Positions 6,304-10,784 of a stretch of 10,784 nt of DNA are shown here, one piece after another (the first letter of the stretch is position 1; every line of letters starts with the position of its first letter). The translations under genes were made by a program, and so were the position numbers. The stretch is from positions 1 through 10,784 of the forward strand of contig JAUWKY010000034.1 in NCBI GenBank assembly GCA_030613915.1, given 5' to 3'. The notes beneath the pieces were generated by a model that ran no database searches, was not told the DNA's origin, and worked only from the letters and a program-made list of their open reading frames with translations. The DNA is from Syntrophobacterales bacterium. GTDB lineage: Bacteria > Desulfobacterota > Syntrophobacteria > BM002.

Positions 6304-6399
6304 ATGGCTGGTAAGGTAAAAACTGTAGTCGCGATTCCCGTATGGCCTCCCGGCTTACTTGATTTCAGAGAAGAGAGAAAAAAGGTGTCCCATGGCTGA
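6304..6399 (+). CDS. Possible 31-residue leader reading frame overlapping the ClpX-like start
   Basis: ATG 6304 opens 31 codons (MAGKVKTVVAIPVWPPG...) and stops with TGA at 6397-6399, eight bases inside the next gene in another frame. Such an overlap could couple translation of the two. The ribosome site is poor (only AGTGAAAAT upstream), and no known peptide is recognised, so this may be chance. Confidence 0.15.
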   Translation: MAGKVKTVVAIPVWPPGLLDFREERKKVSHG

Positions 6400-8182
6400 C
6401 GACGAGCGGAAGGTACCCGATCAGAAAGAGCTGGAAAAGGAACTGAGCGATTATCTCTCCAAGAAGTATGGAGGCCGGGTCAAGATAGTCTCTCCAATGA
6501 CGCTCCCAAAGGGGGCTAAACAAGAGGCTGAGGAGGAAACCACTTCAGGCAATGAGGCGGTAACCAATATCCAGTTCGAGATGAAACCCGAAGAACTGGA
6601 AGCCTACCTGAACGAGTATGTTATCAAGCAGGATGAAGCAAAGGCAATACTTGCCACCAAGGTTTGTACCCACTTTAACCGGATAAGGCACGAGCTTCAG
6701 AGCGAAAAATCCCAGGATCCCACCGTGGTGGGCCGGATAAAAAACAACATAATCATGATTGGCCCCACAGGAGTGGGAAAGACCTACATGGTGAAACTCA
6801 TTGCCAATAAGCTCGGGGTACCCTTCGTCAAAGGTGATGCCACCAAATTCAGCGAGACTGGTTATGTTGGTGGTGACGTGGAAGACCTGGTCCGCGATCT
6901 GGTGAACGAAGCGGATGATGATATAGAGTTGGCACAATATGGCATTATCTATATTGATGAAATTGACAAGATTGCCTCCAGTCAGCATCTTATCGGTCCT
7001 GACGTCTCCAGAACAGGAGTGCAACGGGCCCTCCTGAAACCCATGGAAGAGACCGACGTTGATATGAAGGTCCCCCACGATCCCATCTCTCAAATCCAGG
7101 CCATTGAGCAGTACCGCAAGACAGGAAAGCGGGAAAAACAGGTGATTAACACGCGCAACATTCTTTTTATTATGAGTGGGGCATTCACTGCTCTGGCGGA
7201 GATAGTCGGAAAACGGGTGAAAAAGAAGGGAATAGGATTTGGCGCCGATCTCTCCAGTAAGGCGGAAGAAGAGCAGTTCCTCAAGATGGTCAAAGCCGAG
7301 GACCTCATCCAGTATGGTTTTGAAAGCGAATTTGTGGGCAGGCTGCCGGTGGTATCAGTATTCGAGGAACTTTCGATGGACGACATGTATGCGATTCTTA
7401 AGAATCCTAGAAATCCGGTGATAAATGCAAAGAAGGCGGATTTTCGTGCCTATGGTATTGACATACGCTTTGAAGATGAGACCCTCCGCTTGCTGGCCGA
7501 GCAAGCCCAAGAGGAGCGAACCGGGGCTCGAGGGTTGGTGAGCGTTCTGGAGAAGGCAGTTCTCCACTTTGAAAAAAAGCTGCCCTCAACGGACATTCGT
7601 ATCTTGGTGGTAACTCCAGAGGTGGTGAAAGACCCCAAAGGGACCCTGGAGATTATTCTTGCGAACCCTGACGCATCGGACCTCGTGGAGCGTTATGAAA
7701 AAGTGTTTAATATTGATAAGGCTGAGGCCACCCAGGCAATATTGGACAAGGAAGATTACTACCGAGAGAACTACGGCCAGGCCTTTACAGAAGAAAGGAT
7801 TGATCTGATTGTTACCTCCCATTTGCTTTCGGGGGTGGAGTTGGAAGGTCTCTTCGGGGAAGTAGTGTCCATGATTGGTGAGATAAGAGACTATGAGTCC
7901 AGTTTTGCAGACAAGAAGCAAGTCCAGGTCCGTTTTGCTGAGGATGCGGTGGATGAAGTTCTGCAGAGGGCTTTGACCCAAAGGAAGAGTGCTGCCAAAA
8001 TCTGTCACCAGGCATCCGCAGACTACGATTACGCCTTGAAACTGATCATGGAGAAGACCGGCCAGCAAGAGTTCGTCATCACCAGGGAAGCGATCGAGGA
8101 TCCCGAAGCTTTTATCAATGAGCTCATCCGGAGATCCTACGGCACCACTCCATTCGCCCTCCAAGGCCCACGGGACAAGTAA
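6392..8182 (+). CDS. ClpX-like AAA+ unfoldase without zinc domain and with a long C-terminal extension
   Basis: The 596-residue protein is read from ATG 6392 with AAGGTG five bases upstream; an in-frame TTG at 6359 is less likely. The ClpX core is clear: YVIKQ (76-80; usually YVIGQ), Walker A GPTGVGKT (124-131), pore loop GYVG (157-160), Walker B IIYIDEIDK (185-193), the arginine finger in EFVGRLP (R317) and sensor 2 TGARGL (R380). The IGF loop that docks ClpX on ClpP is intact at 281-283, so it probably unfolds proteins for ClpP. Three things differ from ordinary ClpX (about 420 residues). The N-terminal four-cysteine zinc domain is replaced by a charged region of some 60 residues. The segment at about 220-253, where ClpX has its RKH loop, is longer. 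About 175 residues are added at the C-terminus, containing an apparent second, degenerate small domain (511-583). It is likely a specialised ClpX paralogue; its substrates are unknown. Confidence 0.85.
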   Translation: MADDERKVPDQKELEKELSDYLSKKYGGRVKIVSPMTLPKGAKQEAEEETTSGNEAVTNIQFEMKPEELEAYLNEYVIKQDEAKAILATKVCTHFNRIRHELQSEKSQDPTVVGRIKNNIIMIGPTGVGKTYMVKLIANKLGVPFVKGDATKFSETGYVGGDVEDLVRDLVNEADDDIELAQYGIIYIDEIDKIASSQHLIGPDVSRTGVQRALLKPMEETDVDMKVPHDPISQIQAIEQYRKTGKREKQVINTRNILFIMSGAFTALAEIVGKRVKKKGIGFGADLSSKAEEEQFLKMVKAEDLIQYGFESEFVGRLPVVSVFEELSMDDMYAILKNPRNPVINAKKADFRAYGIDIRFEDETLRLLAEQAQEERTGARGLVSVLEKAVLHFEKKLPSTDIRILVVTPEVVKDPKGTLEIILANPDASDLVERYEKVFNIDKAEATQAILDKEDYYRENYGQAFTEERIDLIVTSHLLSGVELEGLFGEVVSMIGEIRDYESSFADKKQVQVRFAEDAVDEVLQRALTQRKSAAKICHQASADYDYALKLIMEKTGQQEFVITREAIEDPEAFINELIRRSYGTTPFALQGPRDK

Positions 8183-8200
8183 TAATCAGGGCCAGCTCTT

Positions 8201-8265
8201 GACTCTTGACAAATGTCGTGTTTTTCTTGCCTGATGGGAGGGAATAAGGTTTTTTGTCAAGAGTC
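8201..8265. repeat. Short inverted-repeat element, copy 2 (downstream of the ClpX-like gene)
   Basis: GACTCTTGACAAA (8201-8213) and TTTGTCAAGAGTC (8253-8265) are perfect 13-base inverted repeats enclosing 39 bases. The inner right end AAGGTTTTTTGTCAAGAG (8246-8263) nearly equals that of the copy at 6076-6151. It fills most of the gap between the ClpX-like gene and ahbC. The folded arms could also act as a terminator-like stem, although no T-run follows the right arm. Confidence 0.6.
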
Positions 8266-8288
8266 TGTCTTACGCATAAGGAAAGCAA

Positions 8289-9476
8289 ATGATTGGAATA
8301 TCCAAACTTTACTGCGGCACAGTCGAACCATCCGACGCGCTTCGCTACGGGCGTCAGTCACAACAGCTGCCCTCACATCTACTCCAGTTCTCGAGCGACA
8401 AGAAGCCGGGTGTGGTCTGGAATATCACTCGCAGTTGTAATCTCAAGTGTGTGCACTGCTATGCTCACGCCACTGATGAGGCCGCAAAGGAGGAACTCAG
8501 CACAGAGGAGGGTAAGCAGCTTCTGGATGACCTGGCTGAGTTTGGGACTCCGGTGGTGCTTTTCTCCGGCGGCGAGCCTCTCGTTAGAAAAGATCTCGTC
8601 GAACTGGCCGATTACGCCGTCAAACGGGGCATGCGGGCTGTAATTTCCACAAACGGCACTTTGATTACCAGGTCTGCTGCCCAGGCCCTGAAGGAAGTAG
8701 GATTGTCTTATGTGGGCATAAGCTTGGATGGCATGCGAGAGGTTAATGACCGGTTTCGTGGAGTTAAAGGGTCTTTTGATCGGGCCATGGCCGGGATTGA
8801 ACACTGCCAGGAGGCGGGCATCAAGGTGGGCTTACGTTTTACCATCAACCGGATGAATGCTGCCGAGATACCTGCCATTTTTGATCTTCTGGAAGAACGG
8901 GACATCCCTCGCGCTTGCTTTTACCATTTGGTCTACGCTGGACGCGGAAGTGATCTGGTCAAAGAAGACCTGAGCCACGAAGAAACTCGTCGAGTGGTGG
9001 ATCTGATTATCGACCGCACCCACGATCTGCATGCGCGCGGCAAGCCGAAAGAGGTGCTTACCGTAGACAACCATGCTGACGGGCCGTATGTGTATTTGCG
9101 GATGCTTGAAGAGGACTCCTCGCGAGCACAAGAGGTGCTGGAGCTGTTGAAAATGAATGAGGGGAACAGCTCGGGACGCGGCATTGGTTGTGTGAGCTGG
9201 GACGGCGAGGTACACCCGGACCAGTTCTGGCGGCACCATTCTTTTGGCAACGTGCGTGAACGTCCATTCAGTGAGATTTGGACTGATATGTCAGATCCAC
9301 TCATGGCTCGTCTGAAGGACAAAAAGCAGTACGTGACCGGCCGATGCGCCACCTGTCGCTGGTTGGATATATGCGCTGGCAATTTTCGTGTTCGCCCCGA
9401 GGCGGTGACAGGCGATCTGTGGGCGTCAGATCCGGCTTGCTACCTCACCGATGAAGAGATAGCGGAAACCATCTAA
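8289..9476 (+). CDS. ahbC: 12,18-didecarboxysiroheme deacetylase, radical SAM enzyme of alternative heme synthesis
   Basis: AhbC removes two acetate side chains from 12,18-didecarboxysiroheme to give iron-coproporphyrin III in the siroheme-dependent heme pathway. The 395-residue product carries the radical SAM motif CNLKCVHC (C50, C54, C57), the GGEP loop in LFSGGEPL, and a SPASM-type set of C-terminal cysteines (C301, C353, C356, C362, C384) that should hold a second iron-sulfur cluster. The opening MIGISKLYCGTVEPSDALRYGR is, as I recall it, characteristic of AhbC; the related AhbD lacks it and usually begins nearer to its radical SAM motif. ATG 8289 has AAGGA at 8278-8282. hemB follows 221 bases later, which supports a tetrapyrrole role. 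The AhbC/AhbD choice rests on remembered family features. An NirJ-like enzyme for heme d1 is a less likely alternative. Confidence 0.87.
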   Translation: MIGISKLYCGTVEPSDALRYGRQSQQLPSHLLQFSSDKKPGVVWNITRSCNLKCVHCYAHATDEAAKEELSTEEGKQLLDDLAEFGTPVVLFSGGEPLVRKDLVELADYAVKRGMRAVISTNGTLITRSAAQALKEVGLSYVGISLDGMREVNDRFRGVKGSFDRAMAGIEHCQEAGIKVGLRFTINRMNAAEIPAIFDLLEERDIPRACFYHLVYAGRGSDLVKEDLSHEETRRVVDLIIDRTHDLHARGKPKEVLTVDNHADGPYVYLRMLEEDSSRAQEVLELLKMNEGNSSGRGIGCVSWDGEVHPDQFWRHHSFGNVRERPFSEIWTDMSDPLMARLKDKKQYVTGRCATCRWLDICAGNFRVRPEAVTGDLWASDPACYLTDEEIAETI

Positions 9477-9527
9477 GGATTTGGGATCTCGGATTGCGGA
9501 TTCAGGGATTCAGGAATTGAGAGATTA
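9477..9527. repeat. GGATT-type simple repeat after ahbC
   Basis: The stretch directly after the ahbC stop is a degenerate short-unit repeat: GGATTTGGGATCTCGGATTGCGGATTCAGGGATTCAGG in pieces of about 7-8 bases built on GGATT. Similar arrays are common between genes in this type of genome. No gene is seen in the rest of the spacer to hemB. Confidence 0.5.
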
Positions 9528-9643
9528 AAGGCTTTCGTACTCATACCCTTCACATAACCACTTTCCTATTTTCTTACTTTTGTTTTTCTTATGATAACGA
9601 TTCACAACTGATACGTGCCCATGAGGGGTATTTTGTGTTAAAA

Positions 9644-9678
9644 TTTTAGGCACTTTAGCTCATTTTAGTACATTTTAG
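9644..9678 (+). repeat. Four TTTAG units at about ten-base spacing before hemB
   Basis: TTTAG ends at 9649, 9658, 9668 and 9678, so four copies recur every 9-10 bases, roughly one helix turn, just upstream of the hemB ribosome site. The first copy overlaps a TAAAATTTTA palindrome (9639-9648). The regular phase could mark a protein-binding site or an AT-rich promoter region. No known regulator is recognised. Confidence 0.45.
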
Positions 9679-9697
9679 ACATTTGTGAGGAGCACAT

Positions 9698-10675
9698 ATG
9701 TTTTTCCCCAAGTACAGGCCGCGACGGTTGCGACGTGGCGAAATAGTGCGGCGTATGGTGCGTGAGACCAGCCTGTCAGCCAATGATTTCATCTACCCTT
9801 TCTTTGTGGTTCCCGGGAGTGGTGTACGCAATCCTATAGGTTCTATGCCTGGGGTTTTTCAGCTGTCCGTTGATGAATTGGTGAAGGATGCGGCCGAGGT
9901 GAAGGACCTGGGTATTCCTGCAATCCTGCTCTTCGGGATTCCGGAGGCGAAGGATGAGGTGGGCTCGGGGGCATATGCCCAAGACGGGATTGTCCAACAG
10001 GCCGCCCAGGAGCTGAAGGAAAAGGTCAACGACCTCCTCGTGGTCACTGACGTTTGCATGTGTGAGTACACCAGCCACGGACACTGTGGGCTAATAAAGG
10101 ACGGGGACGTGGATAACGATGCCACCTTAGATCTTCTGGCGCGCACAGCTCTGTCCCATGCTGAGGCAGGGGCAGACATGGTAGCCCCCTCGGATATGAT
10201 GGACGGTCGAGTAGGGGCCATACGAGAGACCCTAGATGAAAATGGTTTCACCAACATTTCCATAATGGCCTATGCAGCGAAGTATGCCTCCAGCTTTTAC
10301 GGGCCGTTTAGAGATGCCGCTGATTCTGCTCCCCAATTTGGGGATCGATATTCTTATCAGATGGACCCCGCAAACAGTAAAGAAGCCATGCGGGAGATCA
10401 GCCTGGATATTGAGGAAGGCGCTGATATTATTATGGTCAAGCCGGCTCTTGCTTATCTGGACGTGATTCGGCGGGCTAGCAGAGAGTTCGATTTGCCTTT
10501 GGCGGCTTACAACGTGAGCGGCGAGTATTCGATGATCAAAGCGGCGGCAGAGAAGGGCTGGTTGGACGGTGAGCGAGCAATGATGGAGGTCCTTACATCC
10601 ATCAAGCGGGCCGGCGCAGATATCATTATTACCTACTTTGCTAAGGAAGCAGTTAAGAAGCTCGAAAAGGCATGA
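9698..10675 (+). CDS. hemB: Porphobilinogen synthase (delta-aminolevulinic acid dehydratase)
   Basis: HemB joins two 5-aminolevulinate molecules into porphobilinogen, the pyrrole used for all tetrapyrroles, in the cytoplasm. The 325-residue length is normal. The active-site lysines are K195 in [14 protein letters not shown] and K248 in [26 protein letters not shown] (C120, C122, C130) is the cysteine set of zinc-dependent enzymes rather than the aspartate-rich magnesium type. Other family landmarks are RPRRLRR near the start, [13 protein letters not shown], and [13 protein letters not shown] near the end. ATG 9698 has GTGAGGAG at 9685-9692. The gene follows ahbC, as expected in organisms making siroheme and heme by the alternative route. 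The 109 bases after its stop show only a repeated GGTCTCTCG and no clear terminator. Confidence 0.97.
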   Translation: MFFPKYRPRRLRRGEIVRRMVRETSLSANDFIYPFFVVPGSGVRNPIGSMPGVFQLSVDELVKDAAEVKDLGIPAILLFGIPEAKDEVGSGAYAQDGIVQQAAQELKEKVNDLLVVTDVCMCEYTSHGHCGLIKDGDVDNDATLDLLARTALSHAEAGADMVAPSDMMDGRVGAIRETLDENGFTNISIMAYAAKYASSFYGPFRDAADSAPQFGDRYSYQMDPANSKEAMREISLDIEEGADIIMVKPALAYLDVIRRASREFDLPLAAYNVSGEYSMIKAAAEKGWLDGERAMMEVLTSIKRAGADIIITYFAKEAVKKLEKA

Positions 10676-10784
10676 CTCTGTGGTCTCTCGCTCGATCCCT
10701 TGGGCTTGCCTGAAGTCAATCCCTGCGGTCTCTCGAGCCCTCAGAGATCTCAGAGAAAGAAATGATAGTAGATAAACTCGGATA

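Noticed and set aside
6545..7093. Long minus-strand open frame (182 codons) inside the ClpX-like gene.
   Set aside because: It is the antisense of a well-supported AAA+ core with conserved motifs and has no recognisable protein features.
7586..8164. Second long minus-strand open frame (192 codons) opposite the end of the ClpX-like gene.
   Set aside because: It is antisense to the extension, whose plus-strand reading shows an internal protein repeat; codon pattern and lack of motifs point to a shadow frame.
10762..10784. Possible start of another gene (ATG with seven open codons, MIVDKLG, to the window edge).
   Set aside because: There is no convincing ribosome site and too little sequence to support a protein; ahbD would be a reasonable guess only from pathway context.

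Overview
The window looks like chromosomal DNA from an anaerobic, sulfate-reducer-type bacterium, most likely Desulfobacterota (former Deltaproteobacteria). The main reason is ahbC lying directly before hemB. AhbC belongs to the siroheme-dependent (alternative) heme pathway of sulfate reducers and some archaea. Base composition is moderate, and the intergenic regions carry many palindromic and low-complexity repeats. The lineage is an inference, because no rRNA or other marker gene is present.

Layout, left to right. (1) 1-270: the 3' end of an EamA/DMT-type membrane transporter. (2) 271-589: a non-coding leader with a possible promoter and a hairpin. (3) 590-5509: a plus-strand cluster encoding a periplasmic binding protein, a two-domain fused permease, an ATPase of the ferric-iron/polyamine ABC class, and a class I methyltransferase. 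A terminator-like hairpin plus a REP-like palindrome separate the binding protein from the permease. (4) 5562-5995: two minus-strand tRNA genes, Lys(UUU) then Glu(UUC), ending at a strong hairpin terminator. The spacer between them holds a large imperfect inverted repeat and a broken copy of the tRNA-Lys 3' end. (5) 6392-8182: an unusual ClpX-like AAA+ unfoldase, bracketed by two short elements with matching terminal inverted repeats. (6) 8289-10675: ahbC (didecarboxysiroheme deacetylase) and hemB (porphobilinogen synthase), two steps on the route from aminolevulinate through siroheme to heme.

Two proteins are the most unusual items. The fused ABC permease carries about 95 extra residues after its first membrane helix, and this insert reads like the PN1 porter subdomain of RND efflux pumps. 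The ClpX-like protein lacks the N-terminal zinc domain, keeps the ClpP-docking IGF loop and pore loop, has an enlarged segment where the RKH loop should be, and ends in about 175 extra residues. Those extra residues contain an apparent second, degenerate copy of the ClpX small domain: the two copies align without gaps over 25 residues around the sensor-2 motif, and the sensor-2 arginine is lost in the second.

All assignments come from reading motifs by eye; no database search was possible. The substrate of the ABC system and the targets of the methyltransferase and the unfoldase are unknown.
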